Positions 34,786-46,486 of a DNA stretch of 64,000 nt are shown in pieces. The notes under the pieces were generated by a model. That model saw only the letters and a list, made by a program, of their open reading frames with translations. It searched no databases and was not told the DNA's origin. The stretch is from assembly GCA_033439685.1 (NCBI GenBank), contig JAUEDM010000002.1:2728001-2792000 (forward strand). The letters run 5' to 3'. The position numbers and the translations under genes were made by a program. Position 1 is the first letter of the stretch. Each line of letters opens with the position of its first letter. The stretch comes from Apodospora peruviana (lineage: Eukaryota > Ascomycota > Sordariomycetes > Sordariales > Lasiosphaeriaceae).

Positions 34786-37700
34786 TTAATCCCCCAAAAC
34801 ACTCTCCTCGTCCTCATCCATATGCTCAACACCACTGCCTTGATCATCGTCATCCTCAATTGGATCATCATCAAGCAGTTCCCGTCTTCTCAAATCCTCC
34901 ACCGTACCCTCCTCATGTTCTTCCTCCTCCTCAACCTCCTCAATCTGCTCAGCCTCCTCCTCATCATCATCCGAATCATCATCAGCAACAACAATCTCCT
35001 CACTTATCGGCTGTCTCCTGTTACTGGCAGGCGTCTTCCCCTTCCCTTTTTGCGCAACCGCCACCGCCGCCGCAGCCTTCTTCTTCTTCTCCCTCCTCAG
35101 GGACGGCAATTTCCCCTCATCAAGATACGCCAACGTCTCCTTCAAATTATTCCCAAGCTTGTTCTGGTTCCTTAGCATGCGGCGCTTCAGCTTGCCGGCG
35201 GGATGACTCGGCCCGTTCGCGTGATCGACCATTTCCGCGAGAATGGTAAGCACCAGCTTGCCAGCCAGCTCGCACAGCGCACGCTCAGCCTTGAGCTCCT
35301 TGCCCTTCTTCTCGCTGGGCGTCAACTCGGCATCATTCTCATCATCATCAGAAAGCAAATCGTCATCAATCGGGTCCTCGTCCACCGCCGGCTCGTTCAG
35401 CGCGCGCTTGATGCAGCGCGCGTATGCGCGCTCGGCCGCGTCATAGACCTCTACCAGTTCCCCAATAAGTCCGTTCGCGATCGGCTCGAGCAGAGGTTCG
35501 AGGCTCGAGTACGATTTTACGGCGCCGCCGCCATTATCGTCGGTTTTCTGCTGCTCAATCACCTGGCGGAGGGTAGCGAACACGACGTGTAGGTCGCACA
35601 GGCCGCCGGTGGCAAAGAGACGCAGGTCGTCATTGGTACCGCGCGACGAGAGCGTCCATATCAAATTAGTCTCGTACGTCTTGCGCAGCGCATTAAGGCG
35701 CTCGATGTCGCGTCCGGGGATGTCGGCGCGCGCCTGGACGGACCCGATGAGCGCGCGCGCTTGCCACATGAAGTAGAACTGGCAGCACTTGATGGCGAAG
35801 GAGACCGCTTCGTCTTCTAGGTCGTCCAGCGCCTCGTCTACTTGCTCGAGCTTGCCCCGCGCGACAATTCGGGCGAGGATTTCGATGGCTGGAGCGTCAG
35901 ATCCTTCCAACTGGCCTTCTGCTTCGAGGACTTCGATACAATTGGCAATGCTAGCAAGCTTGCTCATCTTGACGAGAACGTGGCCTAGCTCGGCGATGGC
36001 GTCGGCGTCAAGATTGGCGCGTATGCCGAGCTCGCAGGTCTTGTCGAAGTGGCGGAGGGCGTTTATTACGTTTTCCCAGAGCTCGGATATTTTGGCGTCG
36101 GTAAGCTCTTCAAGCTCGTCGTACTTGCGGGCGTGCAAGAGCGCTGCGGTGGCTTCGCTGAGCACACCGCGGTCGACATGCCTGTCAAATTGGGTGCAGA
36201 TTTCATCCAGCAGTCTCCGATAGGTCGTTGAGTCCTGACGAAGCTGTTGGAAGATGTCGAGATCAAGACAATGCTCCAACCGTAACACCACCACGGCTGT
36301 GCTCGCTTCTGCACCAAACTTTTTCAGTAATCGAGGGATTATGGTAGCCAAATGAACTGCAGAATCCTCCGCGTTTTCAACGCCGTCCGCCCGGGGTCTT
36401 CTTCTGCTCCTATCAGCCCCTTCTGTGGTTGGCGCTAAGCTTGAACGCACGGCAGAAGCCAGCACTTCGAGAAGTATGGGCTCTTCGTTGCCCTCAGGCG
36501 CCACGGCATCTCGCAGGGCAGCTTCATTAGAGCCTCCCTTCTTCGAGGACCGGGACTTTGAGCTTGCCGTATGGTCGTAAAGCAGATATCCAGATAGCAG
36601 TTCCCAGTTCTTGACTTGATCGATCTTTTCGTACAAGGCCTGGGATGCCAACGAGATCCGAGTCTCAGGCGAAACAGCTTGGATCATCTCGACCGCAATA
36701 TCAAGGCCGCGAGGCGGTTCAGTGTTGTTTTCTTCCTCTAGTTGTGCATCGTAGGCTGCCAGGAGCTCGGCAAGGCACTTGATTGCGATCCAGTCCCTGC
36801 GGGGGGTGAAATAGTCGTCCTCGTCATCATCGCCAAACAGCTCGTCGACAACGTCTTGGCCGCCCATAGACTCAACCTTGTTTTCGATCGAGTCGTTTAC
36901 ACAGCCAGCGAAGAAGTCGAGGACAGCTCTCCGCACACGCAGCTCAGAATCGAAAATTAGCCGTCCAATGGAATCAATCTCATCCGGCTCCAACATGCCC
37001 GTGTCTTTGAGAATCTGGATTACAGCGACGGCAGCGACCCGGACGCTGACATCAGAATCCTTGGTCGCCATCTCCACCAAACGCGGTCTAAACCGGTCGA
37101 TGAAATGCCCCAACTTTTCAGCATCTCTTTTGAATATTCTTGCGAGCTGTTTGAGAACCTCCTGCCGAGTCGGCGGCATCACATCTGAGAGCATCCAGCC
37201 TAGGTACCGCAGATACTCGGGTTCCATGAAGACTGTAGGGAGATGCCAGATCCAAGAGCCGAGAGCCTCGACGCACTCTGTCCGTATCTTGGGGTCAATG
37301 TCGCGGTATCGGTGAACGAAGACGGTCTCAAAGAAGTCTCCGATCTGCTCTTGACACATCTCGCGATTTTGGTTTGCTTCGTCCAAAAGTTTCTGGGTAG
37401 CCACGAGCCTCTCCTTGTTCTTTCCCTTGCGGGCCTTCTCGGATTCAATTTGCTGGGTCATCCTGGTGATGCGATCGTCCAATTTCTTGGCAACGTCGAC
37501 AAGCGCAGCCTCCATAGCGAGTGCGACTGTCGTTGCGGTATGTCGAAAGGGTCGTAAAGTAGAAGAGGACATGGACGCGACCCAGCGCGCAATGTTCTCC
37601 ATTAACGTGGCGTCTTTGTACAAGACATCTGTTTCGTGCATGACCGTCACGAGAGACTTGAAGAATCCGATGAGAAGGTCGCGGAAAGGCCTGGTAGTTT

Positions 37701-38511
37701 TGGCCCTCGATATCAGAGGGTAGTCGGTAATGCCTTCCTGTAAGAGCACCGGCATTAGTATTGGCGACCACCGACTATTGCATTAGACTTACATCGGCAT
37801 AGACATTCTGTAGGTCTGCCAGTCTGTTCTGACAATTTTCGGGATCCCTGATATCATCTCCAGTGACATGTTGATCACAGCCGGCGGCCGAAAGGATGCA
37901 GTTGACGAGGTCGGTAACAGCAGCAGTATCGTCGGCCTGATATTTGTGGTACCAGTCTGTAGCAACCTTGTCGGAACTATCTCCAGAACCAAAGATATCG
38001 GCTGTTGGAGGACGTTTCATTAGCATGTCACCCTTGAGATTTGGGGCCTGGAAGGATAAAGCTGCACACCGTAGAGTCCCTCTGCTTCGCGTCCGGCGAT
38101 CGCAAGTCGAACTGTTTTCTTTGGCCTGCTAACCAACTGTCTCGGGGCATGGTTTGCGTCCGCGACTGGCGCATCGCCGTTAATCTTTGGTTTCTTGGCG
38201 GCCGGTTTCTTCCCTTTTGCAGACTGCGACGACTTCTTTTTGGGGCGCTGGGGCTCGTCCTCGGCAGCAGTGTCGCTCGCGTCACTGTCTTCAGCGCTGA
38301 CTTCTCCAACGTCGTCGGGCGACTCGTTTTCTACGTCTTCATCGTCGTGTTCGGCGGCACGTTTACGCTTGGTGGCGGCGGGCGCATCGGGACTAAACTT
38401 CTCAGGGGCCTTTGTGACGCGTCCAGACCGACGCGCGGAGGCGGTGGGAGCCGGGGAGCCCGTCGAGGTGTTGTCTGAGGTTTCCATGAGCGGTTGTCGT
38501 CTGGATGTCAT
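34786..38511 (-). CDS. SCC3: Cohesin subunit Scc3/Psc3 (STAG family)
   Basis: Predicted 1200-residue HEAT-repeat subunit of the cohesin ring, needed for sister-chromatid cohesion and DNA loading. Exons are 38511-38070, 38001-37793 and 37737-34786. The N-tail is basic, acidic and disordered (RRSGRVTKAPEKFSPDAP, KKPAAKKPKIN). The STAG domain and stromalin conservative domain are clear (RPFRDLLIGFFKSLVTVMHE, then VFVHRYRDIDPKIRTECVEA and YLRYLGWMLSD). HEAT-type helices fill the remainder. The C-tail is acidic with a Lys/Ala-rich stretch. Joins restore GLYADIFG and VYADVEGITDYP. The start at 38511 is the first Met of the open frame; Met at 38487 (METSDNTS) is an equally good alternative. A GACGCGTC palindrome sits 83 bp upstream. 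Confidence 0.94.
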
Positions 38512-38960
38512 CACATTTAGTGCGCTGCGATTGAAGGCGGATGGCGGTGTTGTGCAGGTGAGCGCGGTCCGTCTTCGCTTTTTTAGTCAATTGACGCGTC
38601 GAGAGTTGGACAGGTGGTATGCATCGCCAAGTCTCCAGGTATTTTGACGGATTGGCCCCACTATTCCGCTGTTCACAACGGCTCCGTACCTCTGCTCGCG
38701 ACCGAGACCAATGCGCAACCTGTCCCACCCCCGCCTGCAAGTGTTGTGCCTTTTTCAAGTAACCCGTACCAAGCCCGAGATATGCATGCAGCGGGGGTCT
38801 TGCGTTATGCGACGGCACTTTACCCCTTTTCTTCGCAGAGTAACCCGTAGACAAGCGCTTTCAGCATCCATCAAATTCAGCGCATATGCAAATGGGATTT
38901 CAGTTGATCAGTACGTAGGTCAGGGAATTCAAATTTATCGGACAATAAATACAACGCAGC
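38512..38960. promoter_or_regulatory. Scc3 promoter with MCB box; UreD 3' flank
   Basis: A 449-bp spacer between two leftward genes. ACGCGT at 38594-38599, inside GACGCGTCGAG, lies 83 bp upstream of the Scc3 start. Confidence 0.55.
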
Positions 38961-39953
38961 CTATTTCACACACATCAGGGCTTGGTCGCCAAAGTTTTGC
39001 GCAACGCTACCCTCGAAAGCAAGCATCGACCCAATCCACAACCGTCCAGCTTCCACCGCAGGCGCTCCGAACTTGACCACCACACAGCCCCTGACATGGG
39101 CGGCAGACCATAGCAGCCGCGTCTCCTTCTCCATCCGGAGCCTCTCCAGTCGCCACTTCTCCAGTGGTGGAAGAGTATTATCGGTTACCTTCTTTGCATG
39201 CTCGTTGTGAAAGTCACGCGACCCCAGCCGGGGTAAAGCAGCAAACTCGGCGAGAAAGAATTCCCCCAGCGTCTTCACGAGTGGTCCGCGTAGTAGTAGG
39301 GTTCCGACCACTCCCATCGACTGCATAGATTCGCGCAAACTCTTGAGCTGTGGATGAGCCTGGTTGCCATCAAGGATAACGGCATCTCGCACGAGCAGGC
39401 GGTCTCCACCTGCCGTCGACACATCTGCGCACGACCAAACTTCGTTGCGCCCAATCCAACGGACAAAACTCCAGTCCTCGCCGCGCGCCGTTCGCCCCTG
39501 GGTGACCCAGTCAAGGAGACATAATGAAGAATCCTTGGCCACCTTGAAGATCTGGGTCTGCTCATAGACGCTGCCTTCGAACGGCTGCACGGGGTCTGGC
39601 AGCAGACAGAGCGCCGCTCCAGGCGCAACATGAACGCGCAGGGTTTGGCGCGTAACAATGTCCGGACTCGCTGACTTGAAGACTTTGGTGTGGCCCTGGG
39701 TGACGATGCTCAACTTGGCATTGGCCTCGACCACGATGGACAGATCTACATTGTCGCCCCCGACTAGCCCACCGCCGTATGAGAGCAGGAACACCAGTAC
39801 ACTCCTCAGCTCCGAAGGTCGTGAGGGTGTTATGAGCTTGAGCGGATACTGGTAGGTGATTGTTTCCAGGCCCGAGATGCCATCGGGAAGGAGTTTGGCG
39901 ACAATCCGGCCCTCGCCTGCAACTGACGAGGACTTGGGAAACGGTGACTCCAT
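38961..39953 (-). CDS. ureD: Urease accessory protein UreD
   Basis: Single-exon 330-residue UreD/UreH-family protein. It works with UreF and UreG to insert nickel into urease, enabling urea use as nitrogen source. Family features are GRIVAKLLPDGISGLETITYQYPLKL at the N-terminus, LLSYGGGLVGGDNVDLSI, KVFKSASPDIVTRQTLRVHV, CLLPDPVQPFEGSVYEQTQI and the RGEDWSFVRW region; the C-terminus (HVRGCVVVKFGAPAVEAGRLW) also fits. The frame is open further upstream, but MESPFPKSS at 39953 is chosen because the upstream extension looks non-coding and family members start about here. It diverges from Rpc53; the spacer carries a TTATCGATAA element that could bind nitrogen GATA factors. Confidence 0.92.
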   Translation of the reverse strand: MESPFPKSSSVAGEGRIVAKLLPDGISGLETITYQYPLKLITPSRPSELRSVLVFLLSYGGGLVGGDNVDLSIVVEANAKLSIVTQGHTKVFKSASPDIVTRQTLRVHVAPGAALCLLPDPVQPFEGSVYEQTQIFKVAKDSSLCLLDWVTQGRTARGEDWSFVRWIGRNEVWSCADVSTAGGDRLLVRDAVILDGNQAHPQLKSLRESMQSMGVVGTLLLRGPLVKTLGEFFLAEFAALPRLGSRDFHNEHAKKVTDNTLPPLEKWRLERLRMEKETRLLWSAAHVRGCVVVKFGAPAVEAGRLWIGSMLAFEGSVAQNFGDQALMCVK

Positions 39954-40416
39954 GTAAAATTGGTGCTCCAAGCAGTGTTTGCTCCGAGTCGTCACCTCAT
40001 GGCGGCGGCGAAGCGGATAATGGGGTTGCTTGGGCTTGTGGAACGGGTACCTGCCTTGGGTTTTATACCGCCCTCCCTGCTCAGCCTGCTGTGAAACCCC
40101 GCGATTTTTCATTCCCCTCAACAGTCCAAGACTCCAAGAGCCCCGGCGCGCTAGACTAGCATAGATGATTTGGTGGACGGAGGAGTTTGTTATCGATAAG
40201 CTAGGTAGGCCCAAGGCTTTGCTCCCATGCCCCGCTATAAACTTTCGTCCCCAACCAGAGCCGAGAACTTACACAGCTGCATCGATCTGGAATGTGACTC
40301 GAGAAACCCGAACCATTTCCCCAACAACCACACCAACGACAAGACGCCAAAACGCTTACACATAGCCATAACTTTCACGAATAAAGTTCTATTTACACAT
40401 TGCTACGCAACTAGAG
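39954..40416. promoter_or_regulatory. Bidirectional promoter UreD / Rpc53 with paired GATA sites
   Basis: A 463-bp spacer between divergent start codons. TTATCGATAAG at 40190-40200 holds two overlapping, inverted GATA cores, and another GATAA lies at 40016-40020. The Rpc53 side has an A/C-rich leader. Confidence 0.5.
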
Positions 40417-42236
40417 ATGTCAACACCGACAGGAAGGCCTCGAGCCGGCAGAGCCCGAGGCCGCGGCCACGGCCGTGGTGGTCGTGGCCGAGGAGCATCG
40501 ACAGCTTCTCAAGACACGACGCCTATGGAGGTAGATTCCTCGAATGTAGGGGAATCTACGACTATACCAAGCAATTCAGAAGTTCCCGAGGCCGCTCCCC
40601 AGCCGAGCGGAACTCCCGGATCCGGGGCAGACACCATCACACCGGCACCTGTGCCTACACCCGCCCCAGAGCCGAGCAATCAAACCACCTCGCGCGTGAG
40701 CGTTACGCCCCAGGCAGCATCGACGTCGACGGCCAAGTCTACCACCGCAAACAAATATAAGCCCAAAGCTGTGCGACGAAGTGAAACCGAGCGTGCCCGA
40801 ATTGCCGAGGAGCAGAATCGGATAATGGAAGCAAAATGGGCCGAGGAAGCCAAGCTTCAAGCGCGTGCAGCACGCGGCCGTGGGCGTGGAGGGCGTGGAC
40901 GTGGACGTGGAGGGTTCTTGATGCGGGGTGGAGGCAGCACGGCCGCAGGACCCTTGTCCGCTGGCATGAGCTGTAGGTTCTACACTTTGGTATACTGATG
41001 GAATATTGTGGACACATGCTGATGAATTTTGCAGTCGGCACGCCAGGCGCTTCATCATATCAAGGTGTCGGCGGCGGATCGTATGCATCAGCTGGCTCTG
41101 GGTCGCACAGCGGCAGGGCCGGTGGCTCGGGAGCCGATGGAGGCCCAGACTACGAGGCCGCTGTTATTAACGATGGCAGGATAAATGCCGACGCCCTCTG
41201 GAATTTCACCCCCAAGTCAGATGAGAAAGGCCGTATCACCGTCAAAGGCGGTACGCGACATATTATGCCGTTGGGCCTCCGGCGTGTAGAGCACCAGGAG
41301 GAGGCAGTTACCATGACCACGGCTGCTGAGATAGAAGCTCAGGACCATGGTATTGTGGTGACCGGAAAAGAATCGGGCTCGAACGGTGTGTCCGTTGACA
41401 AGGTTCAAGCTGCGAAAGCCGACCCAACGGTAAACGGGACAACAGATAACATACGCATCGTCATTAAGGAGGAGGCTGCCGACGCAGATCCCATGGACAT
41501 CGACAATAATCCGGAAGCAGTATACAAGGCTCCCGATTCGCCAGAACAAAAGAAGAAGATACACTTTGATTCAGAGGATCAAAAGTCGAAGACGCTGAAG
41601 GTAACCGGCAAAGATTCCGAGGAGGAGATCCTTAGTGCCGAGCTGGAGACGATGCTTGCCATCCTCGGCCACGACGAACAGGATGGCCCCAACGAGAATT
41701 TGGAGGGCCATATGTTTCTCTTCCAGTTGCCTTTCGTTCTCCCGCCGTTGAAGAATGCAACACCCGAAGCGCCGAAGAATCCTATCAAATCCGAGCCCGA
41801 TGACGATGACGATTTGTTCGTCAGCAATGCCCCTACAAAGGGTACGATCGCTCAGATTGATCTTACCAACGAACCCGACGTCAAAGTTAAAATAGAAGAC
41901 GACAAGAACGACGAGAACGACGGACCTGCGGGCGGAACGGGCACGACAGATATCGAGGAAGGAGGCTATGCTGGCACCTTGGTGGTACGGAAATCGGGCA
42001 AGGTAGAGATGCTTTGGGGTGGGAACACGCAGTTGGATGTCATGCCTGGCATGCAGTCGGATTTCTATTCGCAGGCGGTCTTGCTGGAAGAGAGTGACGC
42101 GAGGCCACAGGCGGGCGAGCCATCGGGGGCTGCATTCAGCATGGGGAGGATAAGGGGCTCGTTTGTACTTGCTCCAGTGTGGGAAGAGGAACCGGATTGG
42201 GTGGTTGATGCCGAGGACCTGGTTGCTGCCGAATGA
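40417..42236 (+). CDS. RPC53: RNA polymerase III subunit Rpc53/RPC4
   Basis: Predicted 585-residue subunit of RNA polymerase III (yeast Rpc53, human RPC4/POLR3D), which with Rpc37 acts in termination and reinitiation. Exons are 40417-40972 and 41035-42236 (62-nt intron, donor GTAGGT). The N-terminal half is disordered with Arg/Gly-rich blocks (RGRGHGRGGRGRG and ARGRGRGGRGRGRG) and Pro/Ala/Thr linkers. The C-terminal Rpc4 domain is recognised by YAGTLVVRKSGKVEMLWGG, MQSDFYSQAVLLEE, and the end RIRGSFVLAPVWEEEPDW. Rpc53 orthologues share only this C-terminal region. The splice replaces a stop-containing stretch and gives GMSFGTPGASS. Confidence 0.9.
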
Positions 42237-42482
42237 GCTGATGACCTCCAAGTCTATTGGTTATCTTGAGTGAAGCTTCTCTTATAATCAAGTGTGGGAT
42301 AGCAAGAGGCGTACTTGTGTACGATGAAGCAAAACGACAGCTAAAGGGTCAGAGGGGGTAAAGGGAATCCATAGACGCATATTTGATACCCATGTTTCCT
42401 TTTCTTTGGCCGTGGAGGTGCAGCGGGTCTTTGGTCATCGGATGAGAGCCGGGGACTCTATGGTATATTCTAAAAAAACTGA

Positions 42483-44142
42483 CTAGAACGGATTCGCCCG
42501 ATACGCCGCCTCAGCTTCGGCGTACGCATCGTAGCCATACAAAAACGACTGGATATCAGGACATGTCCATCGGCTCGGAAACGGCGCTACCGGTTCCGTG
42601 TCTATCATGCTCGTCATCAGCTTGTCTCTCTTCTGCTGGGCCTCGCCATCCTCCATGTGGAAGTCGTCTCGCTGTCTGAAGCCCTCCAGCTGGATTTTGC
42701 GACCTCTCTCCATCCGCAGGCGCTGGTACAGCTCCGCGACTCTTGGTAGCTGGTCTGCGCGTTTTGATTTCGAGACTTTGGAGAGCAGATGTCCCAGCAC
42801 CGCGCCGTCCTCGAGGCTCGAGTTGACCCCCTGCGCCAGGTACGGCAGCATCGGATGACAACAGTCGCCGGCCATGAAGAAGGTACCGGAAGAGTTGGCC
42901 CACTCGGGCAGCGCGTCGAGCCACATCAGTTTCCACTTGTGGACAGACCTGACTTGACTCAAGAACTTCTGGAGGACCGGGTCCCACGACGAGAAGAGCG
43001 TTCGGAGGGCGGGTAAATCGGCTTCGGACTTTGTGATGCTGTCGGGCAGGTCGTCGGGACAGAGCAGAACGATGTTGTAGACGGTGCCGGCGCGGACGGA
43101 ATAGCCGACGGCGTGGGATTTAGGCCCGGCCCAGAAGTGGACGGTCGGCTTGGCGATCCAACGGGCTAGTTCTTCGCGCTCGGGGCTGTTTGGGGATAGG
43201 TCGTCGGTATGCAGCGTGATGCGGTAGGCGAGGTCGCCGGTCAAGACGGCCGGGCTGGGTCTACCTAGAGCCTGCGGGCGGATGGAAGACCAGAGACCGT
43301 CGGCCAGGAGGACGACGTCCCCTTGGACAGCATGGCCCGAATGCAGGGTCGCGGTTGCGGAAGAGAAATCGACCGAGACGGCGCGGCTGTCGAGCAGGAT
43401 GGTTACGCCCAGAGACAAGCATTTGCGCACCATGGCCTTTTGGAGGTCGACCCGGTGCAGGTCCCAGAAAGGGCTGCCGTAGCGAGCGAGCATTTTGGCC
43501 TGGAGGTCTGGTTCGTGCGCGAGGAGTTTGGTCCCGTCGTACCGGTGGACAGAGAGGGTGCTCGGCACGGCGGCGAGAGGGGCCAGTTCGGAGGCGAGGC
43601 GCCAGTGCGCGAGCAGGCGGGTGCCGTTGGGCGTTACTTGGAGGCCGGCCTTTTGAAGAAATCAGTATCAAGATATGTTAAGATAGGTAGGTAGGGAAGA
43701 AACTCGTCAACAAATAGGGGAAGTGCTATTTCAGTGGTCAAGCGTGACTTTCCCCCGGCTGAGATGCCACATAACACAGGTTTCTCCTCTTTGCAGAGGA
43801 GCCACATCCTGTGATACACATAGCTGCCTGTCACTCCCAGGTTTCTTTCTCCTCCCAAAGAAAAAAGACTTAATCAACATAGGAAAGGGGCGGGCTTATA
43901 GATAGGAATGGAAGGGCATATAGAAGGAAGAGCAAGGAAAGCATCCAGTTTCTTACCCCTACTTCCTGCAATTCTCTAACCGCCTCGCAGATGGTGACTT
44001 TGTGAGCTGGATTCGCCAACTTTGTCGACAGCGCCGCCGCGAGGCCTGCCAGTCCGGCGCCAATGATCACCAGATGTATGCCTTGATCATCGCCACCGCC
44101 ATTACCGGTCCGGCTGCTCGGCTCCTGGGTAGTTTCCGCCAT
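42483..44142 (-). CDS. FAD-dependent monooxygenase (salicylate hydroxylase-like)
   Basis: Predicted 450-residue class A flavoprotein hydroxylase, the family that oxidises aromatic acids such as salicylate with NAD(P)H and O2. Exons are 44142-43957 and 43649-42483. The intron is 307 nt, long for this window, but its removal gives the conserved LQEVG-AGLQVTPNGTRLL. Motifs are the dinucleotide-binding GAGLAG (residues 28-33, with a Glu ending the second strand at TICEA), the DG motif (VVLLADGLWSSIR) and the GD motif (FFMAGDCCHPMLPYLAQGVN, with SLEDGAVLG). There is no signal peptide. The MFS transporter gene lies 929 bp away on the same strand and may supply an organic-acid substrate. The substrate cannot be named from sequence. 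Confidence 0.88.
43650..43956 (-). other. Long (307-nt) intron of the FAD monooxygenase
   Basis: Donor GTAAGA, acceptor TTCAAAAG. No conserved exon was found inside, and it contains a TAGGTAGGTAG element (43683-43695). Confidence 0.75.
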
Positions 44143-45071
44143 CTTCTTTCTCCCTCACTCCGAGTCCTGAAAGTCTGATCTCTTTCTCCCTTGTCGGTGA
44201 GAAATTGATTGTTTTCACTGTTCTCTCACCAACCACCTGTTGTGCCCAAGGCGACTAGGTATTCGAAAAAAATTATAATCAAATTGTGGCAACGGCCACT
44301 CGGGTAACGCCTGACACATCAAGTTGTTGACGGCTGAGATATATATATTTACAACTCAGTTAGCGAAAAGGTAACAAGTCTACACCCCTTTATCACCCAC
44401 GATCCCGAGAGCCACAAGCTCACGCCCAGAGTTACAACCCGCCGCCGGTCTGGCTATTCCGGAGTTCGCAGCGGCTGGGGTAAAGTGGGCGCAGTAATCG
44501 GAATGCGGGGAAGATACAAGTGCTTGCCATGGAAAGCCGCAGCGAGCGGATGACGAACAACTGCGGGGGGAGGAGAACGACGGACGAACCACGCGGAGAG
44601 ACCGTCTTATATTAGTTGGGTTATCCTGGCTCTGTAGTGTAAGGTTAGCCAGACGCTCGGCAAGACACATCGGCTATGGTTAGTATCGTCAGTCGCAATT
44701 ACAAGAAAATAAGTAGCACATAATTCCTGAGATTATGAAGTGGTGACTCCAGGCCGGTAAACAAACTTATGACTATCATGAAGGTTATGATTTTTACGTG
44801 TCAATGATATTACTGATTACATTACATGGATATCATATCCCATGATATAAATCGTCCATCTCTTTTCCAGAATGTCTCCCAAATGCTCAACCGTAAAAAA
44901 CGAATACCCAAAGGGACCACAGTCTTCCCAGCCCAGCACCCCTGAACCGCCTCCTTTTAGTTCATAACTAATTACCAGACATGACAGACAGTAGTTCCTC
45001 ATCAGAAACTTTTCGAAACCCCTTTCCCCTTTTTCTTTAGCCTCCCTTTGACACTTCTCCCCAGCCTACCT
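44143..45071. promoter_or_regulatory. Upstream of FAD monooxygenase / 3' flank of MFS gene
   Basis: A 929-bp spacer between two leftward genes. The part near 44340-44360 is A/T-rich with a short TA repeat. No gene is supported. Confidence 0.45.
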
Positions 45072-46486
45072 TCAAATCTTAACCTTGAACTCCATCCCAG
45101 TAACCAAACACCTCGCCGCGGCCAGCGTCAACGACCCCAAACAGATCACCAGTCCCGCCCAGATCTGCGCCCAGAGATACCTGCCCTCAGACTGGTCAAT
45201 AATCGCTCCCGCGGTGGGCGGACCAGCCAAGGTCGCAAACCCCACAATCGTACAAACCATGCCAAACCGCGTGCCCATCTTGCGCGGGTTCGGCGTCAAG
45301 CTCGCCAGCGAGCCGACGAAGACGCCCTGCGCGGCGCCGTTGGCAAGCCCAAAGAAAACCGCAAAGGCATACATGCCCGCCCGCGTGGTCACCCCGATCC
45401 ACGCAAACGTTATTGCCCCGAGAACGAAGGTGCTGAGGATATACATGTTGATGGGGCCGCAGTACCGGTCCGACACGAAGCCGACGAGCGGCCGACTGGG
45501 CACGCTCAGGCCGTTTGTGATGAGGAGCAGCTGGACCGAGTCGACGGTGGAAAACCCGACCACGTTCCGAGCGTAGGCATTGATCTTTTCGTTGTCGCGG
45601 CAACCAGGTACATTAGTACATGATGCTTGTGTATCCAAACAAACATTCAGGTAGGTTCCGCGTAAAGGTAGGGACTCACATAAAAGAAGCCAAAGTAAAG
45701 CGCCCAAAAGAACAGAAACGCGCCCAAGGTATACAAAACATACGGCACCTCCTTGAAAGCAGTCCACTCGACAAGCGGGCCCGACCTCCTAGGCTTCAGG
45801 CGCGGCTTCAAGAGCAGCATGGCCGCAACCGCGATAAAGAGCGCCACAAACCCACCACACCTGACCGCCCAGGCGAACCCGACCCTCGGAATCAGGTACT
45901 GCACCATGGCCGGGAACACGACGCTCCCGATACCCGTCCCCATGGCCGCGACAGCCAGCGCAAACGATCGCTTCTTCTCAAAATACGAGCTCACCACGGC
46001 CATGCAAGGCATGAACATGATGCCCAAACCCAAGCCGGTACAGATACCCTGCGCCAGAAAGATGTGCCAGTACTGCATCGCGACGCTCGTCATGAAGGTG
46101 CCGAACACGGCCAGACCCAAACCCGCGGCGGTCGTCGACCTGACGTATCCGGCGTCCGCCAGCCTGCCGGAGAAGGTGCATATGGCGAAGGCAAGGAAAG
46201 TCTGGAGGGAGCCGATCCAGGATATCTGCGCATCGGGCAGATCTAATGTGTCTCTGTAGTGCAGCTGGTACACGCCGAACGTGCTGGGATAGCCCCACGC
46301 CAACATGTTGACGAGCAGACCAGCCATGACCTGGGACCAGGCCACGAGGCCGCCGTCAGGAGGCGGGGACTCCTCGTCGGCCTGGTCGGGTGATAGATGG
46401 GCATGTTCGTCAGAAGAAGTGGGGAGGTCATGGCGGGACGGGGCGTCTGACGCTGCCGTCTTTTCAACATCCGGTTCGAAGGCCAT
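45072..46486 (-). CDS. MFS transporter, monocarboxylate-porter (MCT) type
   Basis: Predicted 439-residue, 12-helix major-facilitator protein of the fungal monocarboxylate transporter group. Exons are 46486-45680 and 45584-45072 (donor GTGAGT, acceptor GAAAAG); the join restores YFGFFY-INAYARNVVGFS. The N-tail (about 45 residues) is acidic and ends in the typical PPDGGLVAWSQVMAGLLVN. Helix 2 and the following loop read SWIGSLQTFLAFAICTFSGRLADAG. Other family landmarks are GLGLGIMFMPCMAVVSSYFEKKRSFA and RPLVGFVSDRYCGPINMYI. The frame extends upstream of 46486, but Met at MAFEPDVEK is chosen as the first consistent with homologues. It may import the acid substrate of the neighbouring monooxygenase. 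Confidence 0.9.

Noticed and set aside
34654..35175. 173-codon plus-strand frame rich in Leu/Ile
   Set aside because: It is the antisense of the acidic Glu/Asp tail of Scc3, which produces hydrophobic-looking translation by codon complementarity.
39954..40214. In-frame N-terminal extension of UreD
   Set aside because: No family similarity and it covers the promoter region; the Met at 39953 fits the family N-terminus.
45620..46259. Long plus-strand frames of 168-208 codons
   Set aside because: Shadows antisense to the MFS transporter exon; the minus strand has a full 12-TM family match.
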